64,000 nucleotides of DNA from Corydoras sp. C115 (Eukaryota; Chordata; Actinopteri; Siluriformes; Callichthyidae). Both the position numbers and the translations under genes were made by a program. Positions 30,053 through 51,829 of this stretch are shown here, one piece after another (within the stretch, counting starts at the first letter, position 1; every line of letters starts with the position of its first letter). The notes under the pieces were generated by a model. That model saw only the letters and a program-made list of their open reading frames with translations, was not told the origin of the DNA and ran no database searches. Where the stretch lies: assembly GCA_019802505.1 (NCBI GenBank), contig JAFMOC010000011.1, positions 3,881,001 to 3,945,000 of the forward strand, given 5' to 3'.

Positions 30053-31450
30053 GCGTTTCGGGGGCGCTGGGCAGATACACCCTGAAAAGGGTGCCGATCT
30101 ATCGCTGGGCACACACACAGACACACACAAAAACTCTATAAGGGGCAATTTGGAGAATTCATTTGACCTTTAAGGTTTTCAAGTGACCTTGTGGTTTCAT
30201 GCAGGTGGTTCTGGTGTGCCCATGTTTACCAGCATGGTGTGCCCAGTGACACTGATAGGTCTGAAAAATGGAAAAGAAGATATGATATAACACATCATTT
30301 AAGGATTTGGGGTATACTGGGCCTAACTGCATGAAGCAAAACATCACAAGAGACAAATTATTCATTCATTCATTCATTCATTTATTCATTCATTATCTGC
30401 CACTCAATCCTCTACTAGGGTCAGGGGGCGGTCTCAATGCCCATCCAGGGGAGAACGTTTTGGGCGCTGGGCAGATAGACCCAGGACAGGGTGCCGATCT
30501 ATCGCTGGGCACACACTCACATACTCACATACACAGACACACTTTATATGGTGCAATTTGGAGAACTCAATTGACCTTTAAGGTTTTCTGTCTCATGCGG
30601 TTGGTTCTGGTATGCCCATGTTTACTAGCATGGTGTGCCCAGTGACACTGATAGGTCTAAGAAATGGAAAAGAAGATATATCATGATATAACACATTCAT
30701 TCATTCATTATTTTCTGCTTTATCCTAGATTAAGGTCGCGGAGGTGTGTGTGGGGGGGGGGGGCGTTTCGGGGGCGCTGGGCAGATACACCCTGAAAAGG
30801 GTGCCGATCAATCGCTGGGCACACACTCACACAGACACACACAAAAACTCTATAAGGGGCAATTTGGAGAATTCAATTGACCTTTAAGGATTTCAAATGA
30901 CCTTGTGGTTTTCTGTCTCTGGTTCTGGTATGCCCATGTTTACCAGCATGGTGTGCCCAGTGACACTGATAGGTCTGAAAAATGGAAAAGAAGATATAAT
31001 ATAACACATCATTTAAGGAGTGATGTATTTGGGGTATATTATGGGGCATTTGGGGTATACTGGGCCTAACTGCATGAAGCAAAACATCACAAGAGACAAA
31101 TTATTCATTCATTCATTCATTCATTCATTCATTATCTGCCACTTAATCCTCTACTAGGGTCAGGGGGGTGGGGGGGCGGTATCAATGCCCATCCTGGGGA
31201 GAACGTTTTGGGCGCTGGGCAGATAGACCCAGGACAGGGTGCCGATCTATCGCTGGGCACACACTTACTCACACAGACACATACACACTCTATATAGGGC
31301 AATTTGGAGAATTCAAATGACCTTTAAGGTTTTCAAGTGACCATGTGGTTTTCTGTCTCGTGCGGTTGGTTCTGGTATGCCCATGTTTACCAGCATGGTG
31401 TGCCCAGTGACACTGATAGGTCTAAGAAATGGAAAAGAAGACGTATTTCA
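29516..31450. repeat. Tandem array of a SINE-containing cassette (five related units)
   Basis: Units start near 29581, 29951, 30360, 30694 and 31105. Each holds a truncated reverse SINE A, the non-SINE block CCATGTTTACCAGCATGGTG / TGACACTGATAGGTCT, and an ATGATATAACA-type spacer. Order is A, A', B, A'', B', so A'B has been duplicated as a block of about 745 bp. (GT)n-G(n) tracts of differing length mark each A unit (29636-29702, 30007-30053, 30743-30763). Confidence 0.9.
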
Positions 31451-31454
31451 TTCA

Positions 31455-31638
31455 TCAATTGAGTTCTCCAAATTGCCCCATATAGAGTGTGTCTGTGTGA
31501 GTGAGTGTGTGCCCAGTGATAGATTGGCGCCCTGTCCTGGGTGTGTCTGCCCAGCGCCCGAAACCTTCTCTCCTGGATGGGCATGAGGAACCCCCCTGCT
31601 GACCTAGTAGAGGATAAAGCGGAAGATAATGGATGGAT
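31455..31638 (+). repeat. SINE A, 5'-truncated
   Basis: Forward 3' half starting near CAATTGAGTTCTCC with a GATAATGGATGG tail. Confidence 0.83.
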
Positions 31639-31639
31639 T

Positions 31640-32148
31640 GATTATTAACGTAAAATTCAATAATTTACTATATTTAAGATTTTAGACAGTCCAAAACAAC
31701 AGTTTAAATGAATAACACTGTGTGCATGGTGTCTCAGTGAGTCTTCTCAGAAACCTTTTTGCTGTTCAGACCCAGACACATAATGTGAGGTCCTGACACT
31801 CAGGCTCTCAGGACACTTCTCCAAACTGTATCGTCCAACGTCCACGCCTATGCTTGATTTTTAAAGGCTAAATACGTCATTAAGTGAAATAAATACCCTT
31901 TTGCTTGTGCATGGTTGTAAAACATAAAATTCAGTTTTAGACATACAATCAATGTTTTATTTATGTAACTGCTTAAAGTCATTTAAATATGCAATTACGA
32001 AAAAACGCTGAGGTGCATTAAATAATGACACCACATTTAGTGGTGTGTTACAGGAGCACACACACACATTGGAATAACTGTGGAGTCTCTGTTCTGGTCT
32101 CAGGGATGCTGTGTGAATCTGAACGTCCACTATGGCTGCTCAGACTGT

Positions 32149-32183
<35 letters not shown>

Positions 32184-32600
32184 GACTTATGGTAACATTA
32201 TTGCAGCAGCTACACCCTGTGTCAGTAGCCTGGAAATACAGCTTTATATTGGATGACAGTAGATGAACTAGAAAAGTGATGAGATTAACAAGAAAAGAAA
32301 AGAATAAACAGGTTTTAATTGAGAAATGTTAACATGTCTGTCGTTCTTGACCATTTTTATTAATATTTGATGTTGGTAAGACACACCACGTGGGATAGTT
32401 TAGCTATATGGTTTTGTAAACAATTGTACTGTGGAGTTAATTTGCATAAGGTCCTTTAATCACATATTCATATAATGTCTGCATTCATATTGCTGCCTAG
32501 ACCACTAAGATCAGTTCCTATTGTATCCACTTGGGGGTGCTATGGCAAGCTTTGGTATGTATTCTGATATACAGCTGTACTATGTGCAGAGGTTTACATT
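31640..32600. other. Intergenic DNA without visible genes
   Basis: AT-rich sequence with (GT)n at about 32148-32182. No exon-like or repeat-family similarity recognised. Confidence 0.5.
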
Positions 32601-32603
32601 TTA

Positions 32604-32805
32604 TTTACATCACATTTGGTCATTTAACAGCTTTTTATTCAAAGTGACTTACAAAGCGAGCACAGGGTTGGTACAGCATCCCTGGAGCAATGAGGGTTAA
32701 GGGTCTTGCTCAGGGACCCACTTCAGTGGACCTGGGATTTGAACCCACAACCTTCAGATTGATAACGCAACACCCTAACCATTAAGCTACCACACACACC
32801 CACAG
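32604..32805 (-). repeat. L2-tail SINE (family B)
   Basis: Reverse copy closely similar to that at 19628-19826, sharing AAGTGACTTACAAAG, GAGCACAGGGTTGG and CCTGGGATTTGAACC. Confidence 0.75.
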
Positions 32806-32850
32806 GCTACCAAGTCTTTTATATTATGACCCTTTACTGGAAGCACACAT

Positions 32851-33234
32851 GCCATCCATCCATCCATTATCTTCCGCTTCATCCTATATTAGGGTCGCGG
32901 GGGGTTCCACATGCCCATCCAGGGCACAACGTTTCGGGGGCTGGGCAGATACACCCAGGACAGGGCACCAATTCATCACTGGGCACACACTCACTCACTC
33001 TCACAGACAATAAACACTATACACAATACACACAGACACACTCTATATGGGGTAATTTGGAGAACTCAATTGACTTGATCCATGTTTTTGGACTGTGGGA
33101 GGAAACCGGAGAACCCAGAGGAAACCCACGTGGACACGGGGAGAACATGGAAACTCCACCCAGATTGGGATTCGAACCGGGAATCCCTAGCGCTGAGAGA
33201 TGAATGCGCTAACCACTAAGCCACCGTGCCGTCC
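32851..33234 (-). repeat. SINE A, full length
   Basis: Reverse copy with an enlarged CA-rich segment (ATAAACACTATACACAATAC region). Confidence 0.87.
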
Positions 33235-33257
33235 AGCACACACGCCACGTTATTATA

Positions 33258-33612
33258 ATTCATTCATTCATTATCTGCCGCTTTATCTAGGGTCGCGGTG
33301 GGGTTCTCCATGGGGTTCCCCATGCCCATCCAGGGGAGAACATCTCTGGCGCTGGGCAGATACACCCAGGACAGGGCGCCAATCCATCGCTGGGTACACA
33401 CTCACTCACACAGACACACTCTATATGGGGTAATTTGGAGAACTCAATTGACTTGATCCATGTTTTTGGACTGTGGGAGGAAACCGGAGAACCCAGAGGA
33501 AACCCACGTGGACACGGGGAGAACATGGAAACTCCACCCAGATTGGGATTCGAACCGGGAATCCCTAGCACTGAGAGATGAACGTGCTAACCACTAAGCC
33601 ACTATGCCACCC
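33258..33612 (-). repeat. SINE A, full length, with a 16-bp internal duplication
   Basis: Reverse copy; CCACGTTATTATAA recurs at both borders (33245 and 33622). The GGGGTTCYCCATG block is doubled. Confidence 0.88.
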
Positions 33613-33689
33613 AGCACACATGCCACGTTATTATAATATTTTATAGAAATGCACCTTGATGTTACATTTTATTTGAAGCTCTTTTGTAG

Positions 33690-34145
33690 CTTTTTCACAG
33701 TTTTGTTTTGCACACATTATTTATTTTGTCTTATTTCCCTCAGCTTTTACTGTGTACAGAGCTGTTGTGGCATGAAATGCATCTATATGCAAATAAGCAA
33801 TATCCCTGCCTGAACCCACTCTCCTCTGGTACTCCTCACTATGAATCAGTGGTACTGTTTGCATCTCACCTCATCCACATTTCAGTTCTCAGCACTCACA
33901 TCCACACTCTGCCTCGTCATTTGCTCACACTCATGTGCCAGTTTTACACTTTGGGCAGAATCAAATTCTTTTCGAGTTGTTATTTTCTTTGACATCAGTG
34001 TCCATAATACTCATGACTGTCTCTGATTTTTTTGCAATTCCCAACACGCGATATTCAGCTAAATGTTCAACCTGCAATATTCAGCTAACTCATACATGTA
34101 TTTCACTAATGATTCTACCCTTTACTCTGACTAATTAGCTCTCAG
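33690..34145. other. Intergenic DNA without visible genes
   Basis: Several overlapping open frames but no recognisable protein. The flank 33611-33690 is repeated at 35735-35820. Confidence 0.45.
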
Positions 34146-34247
34146 GTTTTCAAGTTTCAAGTTTATTTGTCATTTACACTACAAGTCGAGACATGTGTGC
34201 ATTGAAATTCTTGTAAGACTTCAGAATAAACAGTCTAGAGCATGTTC

Positions 34248-34558
34248 ATTCATCCATTATCTTCCGCTTAATCCTCTACTAGGGTCACGGGGGGGGGAGG
34301 GGGGTTCCCCATGCTCATCCAGGGAGAAAGTTTCGGACACTGGGCAGATACACCTAGGACAGGGCGCCAATCTATTGCTGGGCACACACACACCCCTCCC
34401 CCCACACACAATATAGGGTAATTTAGAGAAGTCAATTGATCTTGAATCCATGTTTTTGGACTGTGGAAGGAAACCGGAGAACCCAGAGGAAACCCACGAT
34501 GACAGGAGAAGAACATGGAAACTCCACCCAGATTGGAATCCGATCCAGGAATCTCATT
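34248..34558 (-). repeat. SINE A, reverse, lacking its tRNA head
   Basis: Joins directly to a forward partial copy at 34559, making a tail-to-tail inverted SINE pair. Confidence 0.83.
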
Positions 34559-34735
34559 GCGTATAGAGTGTGTGTGTGTGTGAGTGTGTGCCCAGCGATG
34601 GATTGGCGCCCTGTCCTGTGTGTATCTGCCCAGCGCCCGAAACGTTCTCCACTGGATGGGCATGGGGAACCCCCCCACGACCCTAATAGAGGATAAAGCG
34701 GGAGATAATGAATGAGATAATGAATGAATGAATGT
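34559..34735 (+). repeat. SINE A, forward, 5'-truncated
   Basis: Begins inside the body at the TATAGAGTGTGTG position and ends with the (GAAT)n tail. Confidence 0.83.
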
Positions 34736-35008
34736 ATACAACGATCTTCCCAACTCTGTCCGTAAGGCAGAATCACTAAACAGTTTTAAGAAACTACTTA
34801 AGACGCATCTCTTTAACAAATACTTGTTGTAGAAGAAAAAAAAAAGGGGGGGGGGGGGAGGGGCCGCAGCATCGAATAAGAATCAGGTTTGATGAATTTA
34901 CAGTATAGTTGGTTTTCTCCATGGCTTCTGACTTGTGGTGTTCTCATTTGTAAGTCGCTTTGGATAAAAGCGTCTGCTGAATGACTAAATGTAAATGTAA
35001 ATACAAGT
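34734..35008 (+). mobile_element. L2-like LINE, 3' end
   Basis: The plus strand encodes YNDLPNSVRKAESLNSFKKL, then LKTHLFNKYLL and a stop at about 34832; this is the usual C-terminus of an L2/CR1-type ORF2. Its 3' UTR ends TTGTAAGTCGCTTTGGATAA, AAGCGTCTGC and TGTAAA repeats, the same tail as the family B SINEs here. An A/G homopolymer run (34834-34860) interrupts the UTR. Confidence 0.72.
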
Positions 35009-35156
35009 GAGCACAATGTACAGTGATAGATGTTATAGACTGTAGTCTCTATAGAAACATGGTAAATAATGAGCCTAATTATTATCTCATTATTATAAAA
35101 TAAATTTCTTCACATTTTGTAATAAATGAGTCAGTCTTTATTTCATCCTATTACCT

Positions 35157-35480
35157 TGACTGCTTAAACCTATACTAGAGCCACAGGAGATGCCCATCCA
35201 GAGGAGAATGTTTCGGGTGCTGGGCAGATACACCCAGGACATGGTGCCCCTCCATCGCTGGGCACACACTCACTCACACAGACACACACATACATTATAA
35301 TATGGGGGAAATTCAGATAGGGGCAATTTAGAGCAGCAAATTCACCTTGAATCCATATTTAGGACTGTGGAAGGAAACTGGAGAACCCACAAGGACATGG
35401 GAGAACATGGGCACTCCAACCAGATCGGGATTTAAACCTCAATCCTCAGTGCTGAGAGGTAGACATGCCACCGCAGAGTC
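35157..35480 (-). repeat. Diverged SINE A
   Basis: Older reverse copy with many substitutions and an altered tRNA-like end. Confidence 0.75.
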
Positions 35481-35499
35481 CAACACGTCCTCACCAATT

Positions 35500-35740
35500 C
35501 ATTCATTCATTCATTATCTCCCGCTTTATCCACTAGTAGGGTCGCGGGGGGGGGGTTCCCCATGCCCATCCAGGAGAGAACAATTTGGGCGCCGGGCAGA
35601 TACACCCAGGAAACCCGGAGGAAACCCACGCGGACAAGGGGAGAACATGGAAACTCCACCCAGATGTAGATGGGGATTCGAACCGGGAATCCCTAGTTCT
35701 GAGAGGAGAACATGCTAACCACTAAGCCACCATGCCGCCC
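35500..35740 (-). repeat. SINE A with internal deletion
   Basis: Reverse copy in which the CA-rich middle is deleted between ACACCCAGG and AAACCCGGAGG; the tRNA head is intact. Confidence 0.85.
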
Positions 35741-36060
35741 AGCACACATGCCACATTATTATACTATTTTATAGAAATGCACCTTGTTACCATTTTATCT
35801 TTAAAAAATACTGCTTTGTGGAATCATCTAAAAAACAAACTGTGGGTGTAGAAACTTTGTTTTAATATTTAAGTCTTTTATTTACTCTTTCAATTACGCA
35901 TTAAGCAGGTTACTAAATATTCAATCCATGAAGTATAACGTATATAACAGCTGTTATATAAATGTCATTAAGCTGCATAAACTGAAATAAGCTAACCCAC
36001 CAAGAATGACCAGAGAAGAAACAAATTGTTTATGGAACAAACCTTTTAAGACTTCTAAAA
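35741..36060. repeat. Segmental repeat, copy 1
   Basis: 35815-36060 is a diverged direct repeat of 39455-39880 (AAGCTGCATAAACTGAAA, AAACCTTTTAAGACTT and others). 35741-35820 repeats 33611-33690. No gene is visible. Confidence 0.75.
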
Positions 36061-36439
36061 AACTTTCTGGATAAAACACTGCCTGCAGACCACCCAAGGA
36101 ATTGAACAATAAATGTTGAATACATATTTATACACTATGCTTTCTGCCAAAAAGGATTTTAATAAACAATTATTGCTAAACAGTGACTTGCTCAGGTTTT
36201 GCACAGGCCATTATTTAGTTTATGTTAGCAAAGATATGAAAAGTGTACATTAACTTTTGCTGGGAATTTTGTGTCTGATTTATTTCCTCTTTAAAAAAAT
36301 GAATTAATTTTTTTACTGCTACATGTCATATCTGATTTTATTATGATAGTGATAGTGATTTATTTGTACTTGTATTTTAAACCCAAAACATGGCATGGCA
36401 TGATTATACCTTCTATTAAACGTTGTGCCCAGACATGAA

Positions 36440-36790
36440 TTTCATCACAGGATGAAACGTGTTGTACATTCTTTAAATGGCTGCGTTATGTTTACAGTTT
36501 CTGACCACTATTTGCAGCTGTATGTACTAAACATTTTCATGCTTCTTCCTTATTCGTCTATTTATTCTGATATGAAGCCTCATATTAAAAAAGGACAATG
36601 ATGCTTCTGCAATTCAGGCATGAAAATTAAAAATTGAGTGTCACCAAGTTGTTTAAAAACCTAATACATATCCATGTTTAAAACATTATTCAGAAACAGG
36701 TCAGTGCATGTCTACAGCGTTGATTCAGCAGGGTTTCTCCTGTCCTTTTTTTTTTTGTGCATTTACTTGTGGACACTCTTTCAAACTAAT
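36440..36790. repeat. Segmental repeat with copies at 37165-37250 and 38070-38300
   Basis: Shared stretches include TATTTGCAGCTGTATGTAC, TATTCTGATATGAAGCCTC, ACAGGTCAGTGCATGT and CAGCAGGGTTTCTCCTGTCC. No coding function is visible; 36061-36440 is unassigned AT-rich DNA. Confidence 0.75.
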
Positions 36791-36864
36791 TTAATGGTTA
36801 ACACAGGGATTCATTAAAACCAGGCTTATAAACACACACACACACACACACACCCGCACACAAA

Positions 36865-36868
36865 CATA

Positions 36869-36959
<91 letters not shown>

Positions 36960-36960
36960 G
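36865..36960 (+). repeat. (TA)n-(CA)n microsatellite
   Basis: About 38 TA units flanked by CA repeats. The block 36948-37165 after it is repeated at 41750-41940 in ca6 intron 1 (GACGGAGG-TGGACCATA, AAATGTCCAATTAGAAGTGC). Confidence 0.9.
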
Positions 36961-37252
36961 TATATACTTATATACATATACAAAAAACACGCAATGTAAC
37001 AAATTAACCAGGTCTAACGAACTAATTAATAAAAACTAAAAAACAAATAAGCAAAACCTGATTGACGGAGGTTGGACCATACGGAAAATGAAAACAAATG
37101 TCCAATTAGAAGTGCAATTCCTTTACTCCTGATATAAAACTTTAGTAAAGGGGTAATTGCAGGGTATAAATGACTGCGTTATGTTTACAGTTCCTGACCA
37201 CTATTTGCAGCTGTATGTACTAAACATTTTCATGCTTTTTCCTTATGTAGGT

Positions 37253-37410
37253 CTCAGACTTGGCTCAGACTTGTAGGTCTCAGACTTGTAGGTCTCAGAC
37301 TTGGCTACATCCTAAGATGTAGGTCTCAGACTTGGCTCAGACTTGTAGGTCTCAGACTTGTAGGTCTCAGACTTGGCTACATCCTAAGATGTAGGTCTCA
37401 GACTTGGCTG
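37253..37410 (+). repeat. Tandem duplication built from TAGGTCTCAGACTTG
   Basis: A block of about 72 bp, itself made of three or four copies of GTAGGTCTCAGACTTG with GGCTACATCCTAAGAT, occurs twice head to tail. Confidence 0.9.
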
Positions 37411-37559
37411 TGTTGGGGGGGTAACAGTGTTGGGGGGGTATCAGTGTATGCTGGCGTTTCACCTCTTCACCCACCTCATCATTAATGGGGGGGTGTGGCG
37501 CTGAAATGATGCTGTTCCGGGGCGCCATCTCAACTATGTAGAGTCTGCAGTATCTGCCT

Positions 37560-38075
37560 CTTTTAGTTATGCTGCTCTAGTCAGTGATGCCAGAGTCACA
37601 TGCTGCACTGTGTCAATAAATTACTTATTAATTAATGCCGTGCTTTATTATTAGCTGTAACTGCCTTCCTTGTCTGTTTCTTTTGAGGTGTCCCCCGGCT
37701 TCCTGGAGATCTTCATCCATGGCTCTGCTGACGAATACTGCATGGAACCTGACAAGGCGGTCCTGCAGGACGCCCCCTAATGGACTCACAAATAGTTTTC
37801 CAGTTGTTAGTTTTTCCATTTGTTTAATATCTGCACATGGCTGTCCTACATTGTTGTTGCTGCCCGGCCGTTCAAGGAGGATGAGTCCCCCACTGAGTCT
37901 TGGTCCTCCCAAGGTTTCTTCCTTAAATAACAACATAAAAGGGAGTTTTTTCTTGCCACTGTCGCTTCGGCTTGCTCTTTGGGGGTTTAAAGGCTTTTCA
38001 TTCTGTAAAGCTGCTTTGTGACAATGTACTGTTGTAAAAAGCACTATATAAATAAATTACTTGAACTTGAACTTA
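37560..38075 (+). mobile_element. Probable non-LTR retrotransposon 3' end (Expander/RTE-like)
   Basis: Contains the widespread teleost 3' wording GGTTTCTTCC, GGGAGTTTTTTCTTGCCACT, TGTAAAGCTGCTTTGTGACA and AAAAAGCACTATATAAATAA, and ends with a (TTGAAC)n tail. The open frame on either strand (about 37628-38044) is not recognisable as a host protein. Confidence 0.5.
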
Positions 38076-38763
38076 TTCGTGTATTTATTCTGATCTGAAG
38101 CCTCATATTTAAATTTCAATTCAGGCATGAAAATTAAAAATTGTGTGTCACCAAAAACCTAATACAAATCCATGTGTAAAACATTATTCAGAAACAGGTC
38201 AGTGCATGTACAGTGTTGATTCAGCAGGGTTTCTCCTGTCCTTTTACTGCATTTACTTGTGGACACTCTTTCATCCAGGGTTTGGAAACTAATTTAATGG
38301 TTAACCCAAATATGCAAGAACATGTGTCTGAGAAACTTAGGCCTAAATGGATCATTTACAAACAGATAAATGGTCCCGCTGTACTAAAAAATACATTAAT
38401 TAAGCTTAATTTAAGCTAAATAATTTAGGTGAGTAAAATGTATGTGTTACTGACGTCCTGATAACTCCTGGCTATTTATTTACATTTCTGAATAAACCAG
38501 AAATAACAATTTGTGTACACAATTTGTGTAAATAGTTCGTTGGAGAGTACACAATGTTCCACCCAAAGTTCCAGTGAAAAAGGAGCTTTGTCACACCCTT
38601 GGTATTTAACTTCTGCTCTTAAAAGCTTGCACAGGCAACAGAGCCTGAAAAGTAAAGTATACATGACATCATGGGTACGAAAACACAAAAATAGTAATAA
38701 CTGGGGTTTCATAAATTTGTGTTAGAATTTATAAAATCTCTTTTTGTCTTAGGATTTGAAAGA

Positions 38764-38942
38764 AGATGCCCATCCAGAGGAGAATGTTATGGATGCTGGG
38801 CAGATAAACAATATTGTTTCTTTTAATGGATGTATCTGCCCAGCCCCGAAACGTTCTCTCCTGGATGGGCATGGGGAACCCCCCCGCGACCCTAATATAG
38901 GATAAAGCGGAAGATAATGGATGGATGGATGGATGGATGGAA
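38764..38942 (+). repeat. SINE A fragments, inverted
   Basis: A short reverse piece (38764-38812) next to a forward 3' end (38822-38942) with a long (GGAT)n tail. Confidence 0.75.
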
Positions 38943-39454
38943 GGATTTTTTATGACTCACTAATTCTATTCTTGTTTTTATTATGCAGGAATTACCTACA
39001 TCTTTTATAAAAGCCTTAATATTCTCTCCCAATAGCAAGTACAGTTCTGACTCACAGATTATCATGATCGCAGGAGAGTGTTATGTTGTTTTGATCAGTA
39101 TGTGAGATTCCTCAAAGTCAATCCACAAATCAGGCACGGTTATGCTTTGCACTAGAGCAGATCTGTGGTCAGGATTTGATAACAGTACAGTTGCTTTATA
39201 ACTCTTTAAGCTTTGTATGTTTGTTAATCTCAACAAAACTGTCTGCAATATGACTGCATGTAATGTGTATGTAATGCTATTTTAAACCTCAGACTATGGC
39301 ATCAGAGTTCAAACTTGAAACCTTACAATTACAGAGCAAATACTTTCATAAAGAGCTTAAAGGGACTTTCATTATATGAAGTGTAGAAGTGACGCTCAAA
39401 AATATGTCACAAGCTTTTTATAATGATGTCTCAGTAGTGAATATTATAGATTTT

Positions 39455-39880
39455 GTGGAATCATCGAAAAAAACAAACATATGTGGTTGTAGAACCTTTG
39501 TTGTAATATTTCCCTCCATCCATTCATCCATTATCTTCCACTTTATCCTCTACTAGGGTTGCGGGGGGGGGGTTCCCCATGCCCATCCAGGGGAGAACGT
39601 TTCGGGCGCTGGGCAGATACACACAGGACAGGACGCCAATCTATCACTGTGTTGTAATATTTAAGACTTTATTCGCTTTTTCATTTATGCATTAAGCAGA
39701 TTACTCAATGTCCAGGCATTTTCATTATACATTGGATGAAGGTAAATTTCAGCAAAAACATTTAGAACAGCTGTTAAAATGCTGTTAAGCTGCATAAACT
39801 GAAACAAACTAACGCACCAAGGATGACCAAAGAGCAAACAAGCTGAAGTTTATGGAATAAACCTTTTAAGACTTAAAAAA
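39455..39880. repeat. Segmental repeat, copy 2 (carrying a SINE)
   Basis: Diverged direct repeat of 35815-36060. The SINE at 39512-39650 is absent from copy 1, so copy 1 shows the empty site. Confidence 0.8.
39512..39650 (-). repeat. SINE A, 5'-truncated, perfect 12-bp target duplication
   Basis: Flanked by GTTGTAATATTT at 39500-39511 and 39651-39662. Only the 3' 139 bp were inserted, as expected for incomplete reverse transcription at the target. Confidence 0.9.
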
Positions 39881-40032
39881 AAAGATAAACTTGTTTTTAT
39901 CTTCTCCTTTTATAATATTTTATAATAATGTCTCAGTAAAGAATATTATTTTGACTATTTGGAAGAGTTTAGTGTAAAGTCGTGAAGCTTAAAAATATAT
40001 TTTTATTTCAAGAAAACAATAGCCGCGTAATA

Positions 40033-40300
40033 CTTTACACCTGGAGTTTTAATGTTCTCTCCATGTCCACGTTGGTGTTCTTCGGGTTCTCCGGTTTCCT
40101 TTCACAGTCCATAGTGCGTATAGTGTAGTACAGTATGTGTATGTGTGTACAGTATAGTGTGTCTGTGTCTGTGTAAGTAAGTGTGATTAGCGATTGGCAA
40201 CCTGTCCTGGGTGTCTGCCCAGCACCCAAAACGTTCTCCCTTGGATGGGCATAGGAAACCCCCAGTGACCCTAGATAAAGCTTTCAAGATGATGAGATGA
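40033..40300 (+). repeat. Diverged SINE A, forward
   Basis: Lacks the tRNA head; ends in GATGAGATGAGATG instead of the usual tail, suggesting an older copy. Confidence 0.75.
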
Positions 40301-40309
40301 GATGAAGTT

Positions 40310-40907
40310 TGACTCTGACCCAGTTAATGACATTTATTAAGATAATGAGACCCAATTGGACTAACCTTCCCCCCCATGTTTCTAGTAGATAATTAAGGAG
40401 AAGATAATGAAATGAGATGAGAGATATTCATTAATTAATTAGTTCAAGCTTTAATGATTCATATGAGAAACTCATACTTGTTAATAACATTAAACTAAAA
40501 CCCAAACCTGTGTAAAAATCACTATTACTAAAAATGGCATTTTAATATTATTCAAATGCAGAACTAGGGATCTGTTATGTTTTTTGCAGAACCCAAACAC
40601 TGAGACTGAACTAAGTAAAGAGTGCTGTCGATGACAGTTATCTTATTGCTCAGGCTTATATTATTATGTTCATGCAATGTTTTTAAAGAGTTATGGTATG
40701 AAGCCAGACAATGCAGACATCTTTACAAAGTCTGGAAATTTTAAAGTCATGAAGTTGTTAAATGACAGCTTTCATGCCCTAAACATCTGGAGAAGCTGTA
40801 GGTTTGGCTACAGGGGTTGCTGCTTGTTTGAACCCGCCTCCTGCTTTATTGAGCCCACAACAGCTTCAGTCTGCTGTGCCTCACCCTCACTCACTCAAAG
40901 ACATGCA
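40310..40907. promoter_or_regulatory. ca6: ca6 upstream region
   Basis: AT-rich DNA leading to the ca6 start. No clear TATA box or initiator is seen. A short ATG at 40903, five bases before the start codon, is out of frame and very close, so it should have little effect. Confidence 0.35.
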
Positions 40908-51211
<10,304 letters not shown>

Positions 51212-51395
51212 ACACACTGTTTCTAAATAATAGGCTCAAATAGATAGTGTGTATTCACCTGATTATTAACATATCTGTAATATATGTAGATACATGTTAT
51301 GTATCTAGTCTGTATATGTCTACAGTTCATATCCAGTGAAATTTATTCAACTTTATTTTCATAGTAAATATCACAAAAATGTCCTATTTGTTAAA

Positions 51396-51401
51396 AATAA
51401 A
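51396..51401 (+). terminator. ca6: ca6 polyadenylation signal AATAAA
   Basis: The first canonical AATAAA after the ca6 stop codon lies 185 nt downstream, giving a short 3' UTR that ends before the SINE at 51490. The gene is convergent with slc2a5, whose stop is at 52169-52171. Confidence 0.55.
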
Positions 51402-51489
51402 ATACAATGTAATAGTCAAATCCATACCCAAAGGAAAAACAAACAAGAAAAATGTTATAAATATTATTATCTGGTCCAATCGGGCTGCT

Positions 51490-51821
51490 CATTCATTCAT
51501 CCATTATCTTCCGCTTTATCCCACATTAGGGTCGTGGGGGGGGGGGGGGGGGGGTTCCCCATGCCCATCCAGGGGAGAACATTTCGGGCGCTGGGAAGAT
51601 ACACCCAGGACAGGGCGCCAATCCATCGCTGGGCACACACTCACTCACACAGACACACTCTATATGGGGCAATTTGGAGAACTCAATTGACTTGATCCAT
51701 GTTTTTGGACTGTGGGAGGAAACCGGAGAACCTGGAGGAAACCCACGCAGACACGGGGAGAACATGGAAAATCCCTAGCGCTGAGAGGAGAACATGCTAA
51801 CCACTAAGCCACTGTGCCGTT
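51490..51821 (-). repeat. SINE A, full length, with long G-run
   Basis: Reverse copy between the convergent ca6 and slc2a5 3' ends. It has a run of about 18 G and a deletion of the B-box area (after GGAAAATCCCTAGCG). Confidence 0.88.
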
Positions 51822-51829
51822 AACTGATA

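Noticed and set aside
37628..38044. Open frames of about 130 codons on both strands
   Set aside because: They lie in a repetitive retrotransposon 3' end and match no host protein I recognise.
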